Of a DNA stretch of 64,000 nt, positions 27,942 to 37,996 are shown in pieces. The stretch comes from Sporosarcina ureae. Lineage in GTDB: Bacteria > Bacillota > Bacilli > Bacillales_A > Planococcaceae. The stretch is taken from positions 2,915,501 through 2,979,500 of the forward strand of contig NZ_CP015348.1 in assembly GCF_002109325.1 (NCBI RefSeq). The letters are read 5' to 3'. The translations under genes and the position numbers were made by a program. Each line of letters opens with the position of its first letter. Within the stretch, counting starts at the first letter, position 1. Under the pieces are notes generated by a model, which searched no databases, was not told where the DNA came from, and saw nothing but the letters and a program-made list of their open reading frames with translations.

Positions 27942-29114
27942 ATGAAGACTTATATGAATCGAATTTTACGCAATTTTGACTATCCATTATTTATCGTATA
28001 CTTGCTGCTCTGTGTATTTGGATTGATTATGATTTACAGTGCAAGTATAGTCTGGGCGGTAAATATCTATAATTATGAACCATCGCACTTCTTTATAAAA
28101 CAGTTGAAGAACCTGGCCTTAGCAATTCCAGCGTTCCTTATGGTCTCAATTATACCGTACCGACATTATAGGAATAAAAAGTTCCTTTACGGCACGCTAA
28201 TATTAATGTTTAGCTTATTGATCCTAGTAAAGTTCATCGGCTTCGGCGGTGACACAGTAGGTGCAAAGAGCTGGATTACTATGCCATTTGGACTTGGTAA
28301 CTTACAGCCGACAGAAATAGCGAAAATTGCTTTTATCGTTTATTTTTCTGGAGTATTTGCAAATAAATACTACGCAGGCACATTGGATGAAATCAGAACT
28401 ACAATTTTTCCGACATTCTCTGTTTTAACCGCATCTTTGCTATTAGTGTTGCTAGAACCAGACTTTGGAGCTACTATGATTTTGTTCTTGGTAGCTATAT
28501 CCGTAATTATGGCAAGTGGCATGAAAGTAAAAAATTACTTGATCATTAGTCGTTTCTTTGCATTATTAGGTGTGTTGATCGGTATTGTGTTGTGGATTAA
28601 GTGGGAAACAGTCATGACTGCTTCACGCATGGGGCGTTTTTTAGCCTTTACAGATCCCTTTGAATACATACAAGGTTCAGGCTTACAAATAGTCAATGGA
28701 TACATTGCAATCGGCGCTGGAGGGCTTAAAGGAGTGGGCTTAGGAAACAGTATTCAGAAACTTGGCTATTTACCTGAGCCACATACTGATGTTATCATGG
28801 CAGTAATCTCTGAAGAAACTGGAATACTCGGAACAACACTTGTTCTAGGGGGACTCTTTTTCATTGTGATGAGAGCATTTTCTGTTGCACTGCGTACAAA
28901 AGACGCACATGCAAGAATGCTCGCAGCTGGTGTTGGTAGTTTAATTGCTATTCAAACACTAGTGAACTTAGGAGGATTGACAGGATTGATTCCGTTAACA
29001 GGTGTTACGTTGCCATTTATTAGTTATGGTGGTACATCGGTTGTATTCTTGTCGATTGCGCTTGGCATACTAATGAACGTTTCGATGTTTGTGAAGTATG
29101 AGAGATCAGAATAG
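27942..29114 (+). CDS. ftsW: Peptidoglycan glycosyltransferase FtsW
   Basis: A 390-residue SEDS-family polymerase with about ten membrane helices. Landmarks are 'YSASIVWA' in helix 1, 'KSWITMPFGLGNLQPTE' (the conserved large-loop region with the essential aspartate/glutamate area), 'LLEPDFGATMI' and 'PEPHTDVIMAVISEETG' near the C-terminus. It polymerises lipid II at the septum together with a class B PBP. Position after ylaN and before pycA matches B. subtilis ylaO. Five bases separate its stop from the pycA reading. Confidence 0.92.
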   Translation: MKTYMNRILRNFDYPLFIVYLLLCVFGLIMIYSASIVWAVNIYNYEPSHFFIKQLKNLALAIPAFLMVSIIPYRHYRNKKFLYGTLILMFSLLILVKFIGFGGDTVGAKSWITMPFGLGNLQPTEIAKIAFIVYFSGVFANKYYAGTLDEIRTTIFPTFSVLTASLLLVLLEPDFGATMILFLVAISVIMASGMKVKNYLIISRFFALLGVLIGIVLWIKWETVMTASRMGRFLAFTDPFEYIQGSGLQIVNGYIAIGAGGLKGVGLGNSIQKLGYLPEPHTDVIMAVISEETGILGTTLVLGGLFFIVMRAFSVALRTKDAHARMLAAGVGSLIAIQTLVNLGGLTGLIPLTGVTLPFISYGGTSVVFLSIALGILMNVSMFVKYERSE

Positions 29115-29119
29115 AGGGG

Positions 29120-32100
29120 ATGGATTTGTTGGTGGAGAGAAGAGAGATCAAGAAAGTACTAGTCGCGAATCGCGGCGAGATTGCAATTCGTGTATTTCGA
29201 GCATGTACAGAACTAGGCATTGCTACAGTAGGTATTTATTCAGCAGAAGACCGTGCATCTCTACATCGTTACAAGTCCGATCAGTCATTTTTAATAGGTG
29301 AGGGTAAGAAACCTATCGATGCATACTTGGATATTGAAGGGATTATCGACATCGCCAAGAAAGCAAATGTCGATGCAATTCATCCGGGCTATGGTTTTTT
29401 AGCAGAGAATGCCCAGTTCGCTGCACGTCTAGAAGAAGAAGGGATTATCTTTATTGGCCCGACATCAAGACATTTAGAAATGTTTGGCGATAAAGTAAAA
29501 GCTAGAGAGCAAGCAATATTAGCTGACATCCCGGTTATCCCAGGTAGTGATGGACCAGTTACCTCAGTTGAAGAGGTTGCTAGTTTTGGTGAGCGGCATG
29601 GCTATCCTATTATTATTAAAGCTTCTTTAGGCGGCGGGGGACGCGGTATGCGTATCGTCCAATCACCAGAAGAAGTACAAGAAGCGTTTAATCGCGCGAA
29701 ATCCGAAGCGAAATCTGCGTTTGGCTCGGATGAGGTGTATGTAGAGAAATATATTACGAAACCTAAACACATAGAAGTGCAAATATTAGGTGATACATAT
29801 GGGGAAATTGTCCATTTGTACGAACGTGACTGTTCAATTCAGCGCCGCCACCAAAAGGTAGTGGAAATTGCTCCTTCCATTTCACTTACGGAAGAATTAC
29901 GGCATGCAATTTGTGATGCAGCTGTTAAACTATCAAAAAATATATCGTATATTAACGCGGGTACAGTAGAATTTTTAGTAGCTGATGATTCCTTCTATTT
30001 CATCGAAGTCAATCCACGGATTCAAGTGGAGCATACAATTACTGAAATGATTACGGGAATTGATATCGTTCAATCACAGATTATGATTGCTGCAGGAGAG
30101 TCTCTTCATTCTGAAAAGGTTAACATTCCAGTACAACAGGATATTCCGTTATTTGGTTACGCAATACAGTCCCGTGTCACGACGGAAGATCCGTTAAATG
30201 ATTTCATGCCGGATACAGGCAAAGTAATGGTCTATCGTTCAAGTGGCGGATTCGGTGTTCGCTTGGATACGGGTAATGCGTACCAAGGATCTGTTATCAG
30301 CCCTTACTATGATTCACTGTTAGTAAAAGTTTCAACTTGGGGACAGACATTTGGGGATGCTGCAAGCAAAATGCACAGAAATTTGAAGGAATTCAGAATA
30401 CGTGGAATTAAAACAAATATTCCTTTCCTTGAAAATGTAGTGTGCCATGAAAACTTCCTATCAGGCGAGTACAACACAAGCTTTATCGATGAAACGCCTG
30501 AGTTATTTGCATTTGCCAAGAAACAAGATAGAGGAACGAAAATGTTATCTTATCTTGGAAATGTCACTATTAATGGATTCCCTGGTATTGATGATGCGAC
30601 ACGTCCAGTTCTCCATCCAGTACGTATCCCTAAAATCGATTACAGTGCGCCAGTACAAAAGGGAACGAAACAAATTTTAGATGAGCAAGGTGCAGATGGA
30701 TTAGTCAAATGGGTGTTGGGGCAAGACGATGTACTATTGACAGATACTACGTTCCGCGATGCGCATCAGTCTTTGTTGGCTACGCGTATGAGAACGAAAG
30801 AGTTAACACAAATTGCAACGGAAAGTGCGCATCTATTACCTGATCTCTTCTCATTTGAGATGTGGGGTGGCGCGACATTCGATGTAGCGTACCGTTTCTT
30901 AAAAGAAAGCCCGTGGGATCGACTGGAGAAATTACGTGAGCAAGTTCCTAATGTGTTGTTCCAGATGCTATTCAGAGGGGCCAATGCCGTTGGTTATACA
31001 AACTACCCCGATAACGTCATTCGTGAATTCATAAAAGAATCGGCTTCATCAGGTATTGATGTATTCCGAATATTCGACAGCTTGAATTGGATCAAAGGCA
31101 TGGAAGTCGCAATTGATGAAGCACGTTCGACAGGAAAGATTGCAGAAGCAACGATTTGTTATACAGGTGATATTCTGGACGACAACCGTGCCAAATATAC
31201 GGTCAACTACTACAAAGAGATGGCCAAAGAGCTCGAAGCAGTCGGTGCTCATATATTGGCAATCAAAGACATGGCAGGATTGTTGAAGCCTGAAGCGGCT
31301 TATCGTCTAGTGTCAGAATTGAAAGCGTCAACAAGTCTGCCAATTCATTTGCATACGCATGATACGAGCGGTAACGGTATTTATATGTATGCTAAAGCAA
31401 TTGATGCTGGTGTCGACATTGTCGATACAGCAATTGGGTCCATGGCGGGTATGACGTCACAACCATCTGCCAATTCACTTGCTTACGCCATGCAAAATAA
31501 TAAACGACATGTTCGTGCAAATACAGAGTCATTAGAAAAACTGTCGCACTACTGGGAAGATGTACGAAAATACTACAAACCGTTTGAGAGTGGTATGAAC
31601 AGTCCGCATTCAGAGATCTATGTACATGAAATGCCAGGGGGACAATATTCAAATCTACAACAACAGTCTAAAGCCGTTGGACTGGGAGAACGCTGGGAAG
31701 AAGTGAAGAAAATGTACTCCCGCGTGAACTTCCTCTTTGGAGACATTGTCAAAGTAACGCCTTCATCCAAAGTAGTAGGGGATATGGCATTGTTCATGGT
31801 GCAAAATGAATTGGATGAGCATACGGTTATTGAAAAGGGACAAACAATTGATTTCCCTGAATCTGTTATTGAGTTCTTCGAAGGTTCAATCGGTCAACCG
31901 TATGGCGGCTTCCCTAAAGAGTTGCAGGAAGTAATATTGAAAGGTCGCAAAGCCATCACTGTTCGTCCCGGTGAGTTATTGGCGCCGGTGAACTTCCAAG
32001 ACGTACTTAAGAAGCTAACGGAGAAAATGGGCAAACCAGCTACTATGCATGATGCGCTAGCTTACGTCTTGTATCCGAAAGTGTTTGATGAGTACATCGA

Positions 32101-32575
32101 AACGAGAAAACAGTTTGGTGATGTTTCCGTCATCAATACTCCTGAATTCTTATACGGTTTACGTTTAGGTGAAGAAATCGAAATCGAGATTGAGTTCGGG
32201 AAAACCCTTATCGTCAAACTAGTATCAATTGGTGAGCCAAATCCGGACGGAACACGGGTGCTATACTTTGAGTTGAACGGTCAGTCACGTGAAATTATCA
32301 TTCAAGATTTCCAAGTGGAAACAAAAGATGAGGCGAAACAAAAGGCTGATCCTACAAATGAGTCCCATATTGCAGCTACGATGCCTGGAACTGTTTTGCA
32401 AGTTGCGGTTTCATTAGGTGCGAGAGTAAAACGTGGGGAACACTTACTGATTACAGAGGCTATGAAAATGGAAACAACAATTCAAGCTCCTTTTGCAGGT
32501 GTTGTTAAAGCCATATATGCAGGCCCTGGAGATTCTATATCAACAGGAGACTTGCTAATTGAATTAGAACACTAA
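29120..32575 (+). CDS. pycA: Pyruvate carboxylase
   Basis: A single-chain enzyme of up to 1151 residues making oxaloacetate from pyruvate, bicarbonate and ATP. Biotin carboxylase domain about 10-460 ('KASLGGGGRGMRIV' ATP loop, 'EVNPRIQVEH'); carboxyltransferase about 535-805 ('LLTDTTFRDAHQSLLATR', metal ligand 'HLHTHDTSGNG'); allosteric linker to about 1070; biotinyl domain with 'TEAMKMETT'. The start is uncertain: ATG 29120 touches GAGGGG, while TTG 29126/29129 or GTG 29132 have better spacing and a more usual N-terminus. In relatives c-di-AMP controls it, directly in Listeria and through CbpB/DarB in B. subtilis; cbpB is in this window. Confidence 0.95.
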   Translation: MDLLVERREIKKVLVANRGEIAIRVFRACTELGIATVGIYSAEDRASLHRYKSDQSFLIGEGKKPIDAYLDIEGIIDIAKKANVDAIHPGYGFLAENAQFAARLEEEGIIFIGPTSRHLEMFGDKVKAREQAILADIPVIPGSDGPVTSVEEVASFGERHGYPIIIKASLGGGGRGMRIVQSPEEVQEAFNRAKSEAKSAFGSDEVYVEKYITKPKHIEVQILGDTYGEIVHLYERDCSIQRRHQKVVEIAPSISLTEELRHAICDAAVKLSKNISYINAGTVEFLVADDSFYFIEVNPRIQVEHTITEMITGIDIVQSQIMIAAGESLHSEKVNIPVQQDIPLFGYAIQSRVTTEDPLNDFMPDTGKVMVYRSSGGFGVRLDTGNAYQGSVISPYYDSLLVKVSTWGQTFGDAASKMHRNLKEFRIRGIKTNIPFLENVVCHENFLSGEYNTSFIDETPELFAFAKKQDRGTKMLSYLGNVTINGFPGIDDATRPVLHPVRIPKIDYSAPVQKGTKQILDEQGADGLVKWVLGQDDVLLTDTTFRDAHQSLLATRMRTKELTQIATESAHLLPDLFSFEMWGGATFDVAYRFLKESPWDRLEKLREQVPNVLFQMLFRGANAVGYTNYPDNVIREFIKESASSGIDVFRIFDSLNWIKGMEVAIDEARSTGKIAEATICYTGDILDDNRAKYTVNYYKEMAKELEAVGAHILAIKDMAGLLKPEAAYRLVSELKASTSLPIHLHTHDTSGNGIYMYAKAIDAGVDIVDTAIGSMAGMTSQPSANSLAYAMQNNKRHVRANTESLEKLSHYWEDVRKYYKPFESGMNSPHSEIYVHEMPGGQYSNLQQQSKAVGLGERWEEVKKMYSRVNFLFGDIVKVTPSSKVVGDMALFMVQNELDEHTVIEKGQTIDFPESVIEFFEGSIGQPYGGFPKELQEVILKGRKAITVRPGELLAPVNFQDVLKKLTEKMGKPATMHDALAYVLYPKVFDEYIETRKQFGDVSVINTPEFLYGLRLGEEIEIEIEFGKTLIVKLVSIGEPNPDGTRVLYFELNGQSREIIIQDFQVETKDEAKQKADPTNESHIAATMPGTVLQVAVSLGARVKRGEHLLITEAMKMETTIQAPFAGVVKAIYAGPGDSISTGDLLIELEH

Positions 32576-32620
32576 AAAAATAGCTTCCACACGCCTTCAG
32601 GGCAGTGGAAGCTGTTTTCT
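32574..32620. terminator. Bidirectional terminator after pycA
   Basis: AGCTTCCAC (32582-32590) pairs with GTGGAAGCT (32605-32613), with A and T runs on either side. pycA and ctaA are convergent. Confidence 0.8.
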
Positions 32621-32632
32621 GTCATAAGTATA

Positions 32633-32671
32633 CAAAAAGCGTGCAACGGCCGCCAAACAGCTGTTGCACAC
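32633..32671 (-). terminator. Terminator of ctaA
   Basis: GTGCAAC and GTTGCAC form an inverted repeat. On the minus strand GCTTTTTG follows, just after the ctaA stop. Confidence 0.6.
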
Positions 32672-32677
32672 CTCTTG

Positions 32678-33589
32678 TTACTTCTTCAAACGACTTCGTG
32701 AAACGAGTAGGACTAGATAAGTTAACAAACCGAATAATAAAGTGACGAACAAGGAGTGTAGTAAAGCAAAATAGAGATTCAACTTCGTCAGTACAACTAT
32801 CATTCCAGTTGTGGCTTGTGCAAGTACTAAGGCGAATGCTGAGATCCATCCCCAGTATAGAACACGCTGATTCTTGTAATGCTTTATTGCTTGAATAGCG
32901 ATAAAACCAATCCATATAACTATCATGGCGGCAGCCAAACGATGGCCCATCTGAATCCATTCGTACATGTTGTTAGGTAAGCTAAATTCGTTATTGCGGC
33001 ATAGTGGCCAATCAGAACAGATCAGACCAGAATCCGTATGACGAACAAGTGCGCCAGTGTAAATTACAATGTATGAATAAATCGTTACGCCAATTGTGTG
33101 GAAGCGCATTGAATTATCTATACGTAATTTATCTGAATCAAATTTTTGATCCACTTCAAATACCAATAATGTCAGCAGGAATACTGCTGCAAATGAGATA
33201 AGCGATATACCGAAGTGAAGCGCAAGTATAAAGTCACCTTGACCCCATAAAACTTGTGCTGCTCCTATCAATGCTTGTAAAACCAAGAAAAATATTGCCA
33301 TGAATGCCAAGAACTTTGTTTCACGGACATGACCAAGTGCTTTCCACGACCATACAGCTAAGATGACGATGAAAATACCTACTGCACCAGTTACTAAACG
33401 GTGCGAGAACTCGATTAATACTTCTGCTGTGATGTCATCCGGAATAAGTTGTCCATTACATCCCGGCCAATGTCTTCCGCACCCCATGCCGCTGTCGGTT
33501 TTCGTAACGAGAGCTCCACCAAGTAAAATCGCAAGCATTCCGATCGTGGAAGCTACTCCAAACCACTTTAAAAATCTGTTGTATCGCAA
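32678..33589 (-). CDS. ctaA: Haem A synthase CtaA
   Basis: A membrane protein of about 303 residues with eight helices that oxidises haem O to haem A for the aa3/caa3 oxidases. Haem ligand and cysteine motifs are visible: '[12 protein letters not shown]' (first cysteine pair), 'EFSHRL', '[11 protein letters not shown]' (second pair) and 'MGHRLAA'. The TTG at 33589 is preferred: GAAGGTG lies eight bases upstream and the protein then opens like B. subtilis CtaA. ATG 33622 has no ribosome site. It is divergent from ctaB with ResD-like boxes in the 400-base gap. Confidence 0.93.
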   Translation of the reverse strand: MRYNRFLKWFGVASTIGMLAILLGGALVTKTDSGMGCGRHWPGCNGQLIPDDITAEVLIEFSHRLVTGAVGIFIVILAVWSWKALGHVRETKFLAFMAIFFLVLQALIGAAQVLWGQGDFILALHFGISLISFAAVFLLTLLVFEVDQKFDSDKLRIDNSMRFHTIGVTIYSYIVIYTGALVRHTDSGLICSDWPLCRNNEFSLPNNMYEWIQMGHRLAAAMIVIWIGFIAIQAIKHYKNQRVLYWGWISAFALVLAQATTGMIVVLTKLNLYFALLHSLFVTLLFGLLTYLVLLVSRSRLKK

Positions 33590-33733
33590 GTATGAAACAC
33601 CTTCTTCTATTGAATTGACCATAAAAAGGTCGATTTACAGTAAATTTTGCCCGGTAAACAGAAATAATTATCTGGAAACATATGAGTGAATCTCGTGGAA
33701 TTCTGTTGAATCAGGGCAGCTATTGCAAGCTTT

Positions 33734-33762
33734 ATGATAACGAAAAACTCTTGGAAACACAA
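33734..33762 (-). promoter_or_regulatory. Candidate ctaA promoter
   Basis: On the minus strand TTGTGT, 17 bases, TATCAT. The poor -35 would fit an activator-dependent promoter. Confidence 0.45.
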
Positions 33763-33798
33763 TGCATGTACGTAATAAACCACTGATGTATAAGGCTT

Positions 33799-33839
33799 TT
33801 CACAAATTGTTCATAAAATAGTCTCTTTAACTTCACAAA
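33799..33839. promoter_or_regulatory. ResD-like box array between ctaA and ctaB
   Basis: TTCACAAA (complement TTTGTGAA, the core of the ResD consensus TTTGTGAAT) occurs at 33799-33806 and 33832-33839. A one-mismatch copy TTCATAAA lies at 33810-33817. The offsets of 11 and 33 bases place all three on one helix face. They lie just upstream of the ctaB -10 candidate. Confidence 0.6.
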
Positions 33840-33857
33840 TGGGAGTCAGAAATGCTT

Positions 33858-33866
33858 TACTATATA
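33858..33866 (+). promoter_or_regulatory. Candidate -10 of the ctaB promoter
   Basis: TACTATATA at 33858-33866, with no matching -35. The ResD-like box at 33832-33839 occupies the -35 region, typical of an activated promoter. Confidence 0.4.
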
Positions 33867-33997
33867 GGAGGTGAAGGTCAAAGACACAAAGGTTGCACGA
33901 AACCGCTATAAATTGAGAAATGGTCTAGAAATTGCGGACGTTTTTCGATATAGTAGGTGATAGGGTCTTTGCTGAAAACTTTGAAAGGAGGGTTATT

Positions 33998-34915
33998 ATG
34001 TCAAACGGTCGAACGCTTTCGACAGTTGTAGATCCAAAAGTAGAGACAATCACCTTATGGAAAGACTTTTTGGCGCTGATCAAAATTGGTATTGTCAATT
34101 CGAATTTGATCACCACGTTCACCGGTCTATTTTTGGCATTTCAATTCACCGGTAAAAGTTTTCTCCACAATTTTGATCTACTGGTATTTGCGATTTTAGG
34201 TACTGGATTGATCATCGCATCGTCAGGTGCTATGAATAACTTGATTGATCGCGATATTGATCCCGTTATGTCGAGAACGAAGTCGAGACCGACAGTAACA
34301 GGTAGATTTAAAGCTCCCGCTGTGATGACGTTAGCCGTTACATTTCTAGTGGTAGGAGAAGTGTTATTATTCTCTGCATCATCTATGGCTGGTTGGCTAG
34401 GCATCCTGGGTGTATTCGCTTACGTTGTTTTGTACTCCATGTGGTCGAAACGTAGGCATGTAAGCAATACTGTAGTAGGAAGTCTTTCAGGAGCAATACC
34501 ACCCCTTATCGGATGGGCAGCTGTTGATCCTACACTGCCAATGGGAGCGTGGGCATTGTTTTTAATCATGTTCATATGGCAACCACCGCATTTCTATGCG
34601 TTGGCTATGCGCAGAACAGAAGAGTATCGGGCAGCTAACATTCCGATGCTACCTGTAGTAAAAGGATTTGAGCGGACGAAAAAGTCCATGCTTATGTGGG
34701 TACTACTGTTGTTCCCATTGCCTTTCTTGTTATCGGAGCTCGGTACTGCGTTTATAGTTTTTGCAACACTGTTGAATGTCGGGTGGCTTTATCTAGCGCT
34801 GAAAGGATTTAAAGCCAAAGAAGATTTGAAGTGGGCAACCGGGATGTTTGTTTATTCTTTGAATTACATGACAATCTTGTTTGTATCTATGATTATCTTC
34901 TCAATATTCATCTAA
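33998..34915 (+). CDS. ctaB: Protohaem IX farnesyltransferase (haem O synthase) CtaB
   Basis: A 305-residue UbiA-family prenyltransferase with about nine helices, the same length as in B. subtilis. The prenyl-diphosphate/magnesium motif is 'NNLIDRDIDPVMSRTKSRP' (about 97-115); a second aspartate-rich loop follows helix 5. It adds the farnesyl tail to haem B, the step before CtaA. ATG 33998 follows AAGGAGG by seven bases. First gene of ctaBCDEF. Confidence 0.94.
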   Translation: MSNGRTLSTVVDPKVETITLWKDFLALIKIGIVNSNLITTFTGLFLAFQFTGKSFLHNFDLLVFAILGTGLIIASSGAMNNLIDRDIDPVMSRTKSRPTVTGRFKAPAVMTLAVTFLVVGEVLLFSASSMAGWLGILGVFAYVVLYSMWSKRRHVSNTVVGSLSGAIPPLIGWAAVDPTLPMGAWALFLIMFIWQPPHFYALAMRRTEEYRAANIPMLPVVKGFERTKKSMLMWVLLLFPLPFLLSELGTAFIVFATLLNVGWLYLALKGFKAKEDLKWATGMFVYSLNYMTILFVSMIIFSIFI

Positions 34916-35017
34916 CGTATCGGAATTCTTTCTTTAAAACAGGAATTCATCATAAAGAGGCATTCAGTCCTCCATAGTAGAAAAACATTTTTTTAGAAAG
35001 AGAGGTATTAGTTAGCG

Positions 35018-36085
35018 ATGATTAAAGGACTCAAAAAGTGGCGTCTCTTTTCTTTACTAGCGGTTTTTGCTGTGTTCATGGCAGGTTGTGGTAATGAAGA
35101 AATTTCAACCTTCCAACCGGCTGGACAAGTCGCTAATGACCAGTTCAAATTGTTGCTATTAGCATCAGGCATCATGTTACTGGTTATCATTGTAGTAGTA
35201 ATTATTTACACTGTTGCATTATTCCGCTTCAGACGTTCCAAATTGGGTGAAGATCATATACCAGAGCAAGTAGAAGGAAGTCACACACTTGAACTGATTT
35301 GGACATTCATTCCAATCGTATTACTTCTTATCCTTGCAATTCCTACTGTTCACTACACGTATAAATTAGGTGATGTGCAAGCAATGGGAGCAGTTGATGA
35401 TGATGGTAATGCGGAAAACTTGGTAGTAGACGTTACAGCGAAATTATATTGGTGGGAGTTCGAGTATCCTGATCTAGGAATTGTTACGGCTCAGGAACTA
35501 GTAGTACCTACTGATGAAAAAGTTTATTTCAACTTGATTGCAGCAGACGTAAAGCACTCATTCTGGATTCCGTCAGTCGGCGGTAAGCTAGATACGAACG
35601 TTGAGAACGTGAATAAGTTCTATCTATCATTTGAGAAAGAATCTGAAGGCTTGAAAGATGGCGTTTTCTACGGGAAATGTGCTGAGCTATGCGGACCTTC
35701 TCACGCATTGATGGACTTTAAAGTAAAAACATTACCGAGAGATCAATTTGACAGCTGGGTTGCAGCTATGCAGGAATCAGCAGAAAAACCTGTTGTTGCA
35801 AATGCTGACGGCGAAGAAGTCTTCTCTCAAAGTTGTATCGGGTGTCACGCAGTTTCCGGTGTAGGTGAGTCTGGTGCACAAGGACCTAACTTGACTTCAT
35901 TCGGTGACCGCAATCGTGTTGCAGGATACCTTAAACACGATGAAAAAGAATTAAAAGAGTGGATTCGAGATACACAGAAATACAAGCCAGGCAACACAAT
36001 GCCTTCATTCAGTAAAGATCAAATTTCTGATGAAGAATTGGATGCATTAGCTGAATACTTAATGGGCTTAAAAGTCGCAAAATAA
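35018..36085 (+). CDS. ctaC: Cytochrome caa3 oxidase subunit II with fused cytochrome c, CtaC
   Basis: A 355-residue lipoprotein: signal peptide with lipobox 'FMAGCG' (cysteine about 24), two membrane helices (about 47-70 and 90-110), a CuA domain with 'HSFWIPS' and 'CAELCGPSHALM' (CuA ligands about 223-234), and a C-terminal c-type haem domain with 'CIGCHAVSG' (about 275). It receives electrons from cytochrome c on the outer face. The fused haem c makes this a caa3 rather than aa3 oxidase. 103 bases after ctaB. Confidence 0.95.
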   Translation: MIKGLKKWRLFSLLAVFAVFMAGCGNEEISTFQPAGQVANDQFKLLLLASGIMLLVIIVVVIIYTVALFRFRRSKLGEDHIPEQVEGSHTLELIWTFIPIVLLLILAIPTVHYTYKLGDVQAMGAVDDDGNAENLVVDVTAKLYWWEFEYPDLGIVTAQELVVPTDEKVYFNLIAADVKHSFWIPSVGGKLDTNVENVNKFYLSFEKESEGLKDGVFYGKCAELCGPSHALMDFKVKTLPRDQFDSWVAAMQESAEKPVVANADGEEVFSQSCIGCHAVSGVGESGAQGPNLTSFGDRNRVAGYLKHDEKELKEWIRDTQKYKPGNTMPSFSKDQISDEELDALAEYLMGLKVAK

Positions 36086-36118
36086 TTTTCAAACGGAAAT
36101 TGAATAGGAGGTAACACA

Positions 36119-37996
36119 GTGAGTTCAGTTGCTCAAAAAAGTGGCTTTGGCGCAACGCTATGGGATTGGCTGACAACAGTCGACCATAAGAAGATCGGAA
36201 TTCTGTATCTCCTCGGGGGATTATTCTTCTTCGTTCTTGGTGGTATTGAAGCGATGATCATTCGTCTTCAGTTGATGACACCAAACAACGATCTCGTAAG
36301 CGCAGGGCTTTTTAATGACTTGATTACAATGCACGGAACGACCATGATTTTCTTGGCAGCCATGCCGATTCTCTTTGGTTTCATGAACGCTATTATGCCG
36401 CTTCAAATTGGAGCACGTGACGTAGCGTTCCCATTCATTAACTCATTAGGTTTTTGGATGTTCGTATTTGGTGGTTTATTCCTAAACATTTCTTGGTTGT
36501 TCGGTGAGGTTCCAGATGCTGGATGGACATCTTATGCATCGTTATCACTTCACTCGCCAGGACATGGCGTGGACTTCTATGCCATTGGTTTACAAATCGC
36601 AGGTGGTGGTACGTTAATGGCGGGGATTAACTTCCTTGTAACGATCATCAACATGCGTGCGCCAGGTATGACGTACATGCGTATGCCACTATTTACTTGG
36701 ACAACATTTGTTGCATCTGCAATGATCTTGTTCGCATTCCCTCCATTGACAGTTGGATTGTTCTTCTTAACATTCGATCGAATGTTTAGTGGTAACTTCT
36801 TCGACCATACAATGGGCGGAAACACAATTATCTGGGAGCATATTTTCTGGATATTCGGTCACCCTGAAGTATATATCTTGATTTTACCGGCATTCGGTAT
36901 TTTCTCAGAAATATTCTCTGTATTCTCACGGAAGCGTCTTTTCGGTTATACAGCGATGGTATTCGCTACAGTATTAATCGGTTTCCTAGGATTCATGGTA
37001 TGGGCTCACCACATGTTTACAGTTGGTCTTGGGCCAACAGCGAACGCAATCTTCGCAGTTGCGACGATGGCAATTGCTGTACCTACAGGTGTTAAAATCT
37101 TTAACTGGTTGCTCACCATTTGGGGCGGTAGCATTAAAGTTACAGTACCAATGCTTTACTCTTTAGCGTTTATTCCTTCATTCGTAATGGGTGGAGTAAC
37201 AGGCGTTATGCAAGGGGCAGCACCACTTGACTATCAGTTACACGATTCTTATTTCATCGTAGCTCACTTCCACTACGTTATCGTTGGTGGAGTAGTACTA
37301 GCTATTTTTGCGGCACTTCACTATTGGTGGCCAAAAATGTTCGGTACAATGCTAAGTGAATTCTTAGGTAAAATTACATTTGTATTCTTCTTTGTCGGAT
37401 TCCACATGACATTCCTAATTCAACACTGGTTAGGTTTCTGGGGAATGCCACGTCGAGTGTGGACATTTATGGACGGACAAGGCTGGAATATTGCAAACAT
37501 GGTAAGTACAATCGGTGCGCTCTTGATGGCAATTGGATTCACAGTAATGGTAATAAATATCATTATGACAACTGTTAAAAATGAGCGCGTTGGAAATGAC
37601 CCTTGGGGTGACGGACGTACACTTGAGTGGGCGATCCCATCTCCACCACCTTTCTATAACTTCCCTGCAACTCCATTAGTTCGTGGTTTGGATACTCTAT
37701 GGATTGAGAAAATGGAAGGTAGTAAGGAAATGATTACACCGGCTGAACCTATTACGGATATTCACATGCCGCATGGTTCAATTATTCCAATGTTGATGTC
37801 TCTAGGACTCTTCATTGCTGGATTCGGTGCAATGTTCCACCAAGAAACATCTTGGGGACTTCCAGTGTTAATCTTTGGTCTTGCATTTACATTTGTTGCA
37901 ATGGCAACTCGTTCATTGAAAGATGATCTTGGTTACTATGTAACAAAAGAGCAAATCCTTCAGGATCAAGAGAATATGAAAAGGGGGCGTAACTAA
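36119..37996 (+). CDS. ctaD: Cytochrome caa3 oxidase subunit I, CtaD
   Basis: A 625-residue haem-copper oxidase core, 12 helices plus extra C-terminal segments. Haem a ligand region 'MHGTTMIFL' (about 60), CuB ligand 'WIFGHPEVYILILPAFG' with the His-Tyr crosslink pair (about 250), two CuB histidines in 'WAHHMFTVG' (about 299), and haem ligands in 'HDSYFIVAHFHYVIVGG' (about 375-390). It reduces oxygen to water and pumps protons. GTG start at 36119 behind AGGAGG. Its stop overlaps the ctaE start by one base. Confidence 0.96.
   Translation: MSSVAQKSGFGATLWDWLTTVDHKKIGILYLLGGLFFFVLGGIEAMIIRLQLMTPNNDLVSAGLFNDLITMHGTTMIFLAAMPILFGFMNAIMPLQIGARDVAFPFINSLGFWMFVFGGLFLNISWLFGEVPDAGWTSYASLSLHSPGHGVDFYAIGLQIAGGGTLMAGINFLVTIINMRAPGMTYMRMPLFTWTTFVASAMILFAFPPLTVGLFFLTFDRMFSGNFFDHTMGGNTIIWEHIFWIFGHPEVYILILPAFGIFSEIFSVFSRKRLFGYTAMVFATVLIGFLGFMVWAHHMFTVGLGPTANAIFAVATMAIAVPTGVKIFNWLLTIWGGSIKVTVPMLYSLAFIPSFVMGGVTGVMQGAAPLDYQLHDSYFIVAHFHYVIVGGVVLAIFAALHYWWPKMFGTMLSEFLGKITFVFFFVGFHMTFLIQHWLGFWGMPRRVWTFMDGQGWNIANMVSTIGALLMAIGFTVMVINIIMTTVKNERVGNDPWGDGRTLEWAIPSPPPFYNFPATPLVRGLDTLWIEKMEGSKEMITPAEPITDIHMPHGSIIPMLMSLGLFIAGFGAMFHQETSWGLPVLIFGLAFTFVAMATRSLKDDLGYYVTKEQILQDQENMKRGRN

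Noticed and set aside
29120-29122. ATG 29120 as certain pycA start
   Set aside because: It directly follows the GAGGGG site with no spacing; TTG 29126/29129 or GTG 29132 are equally or more likely, so the start is left open.
33871-33960. A 29-codon ORF in the ctaB leader, beginning GTG right after AGGAGG
   Set aside because: The ribosome site abuts the start codon with no spacing and the peptide shows no leader-like feature; more likely untranslated leader.
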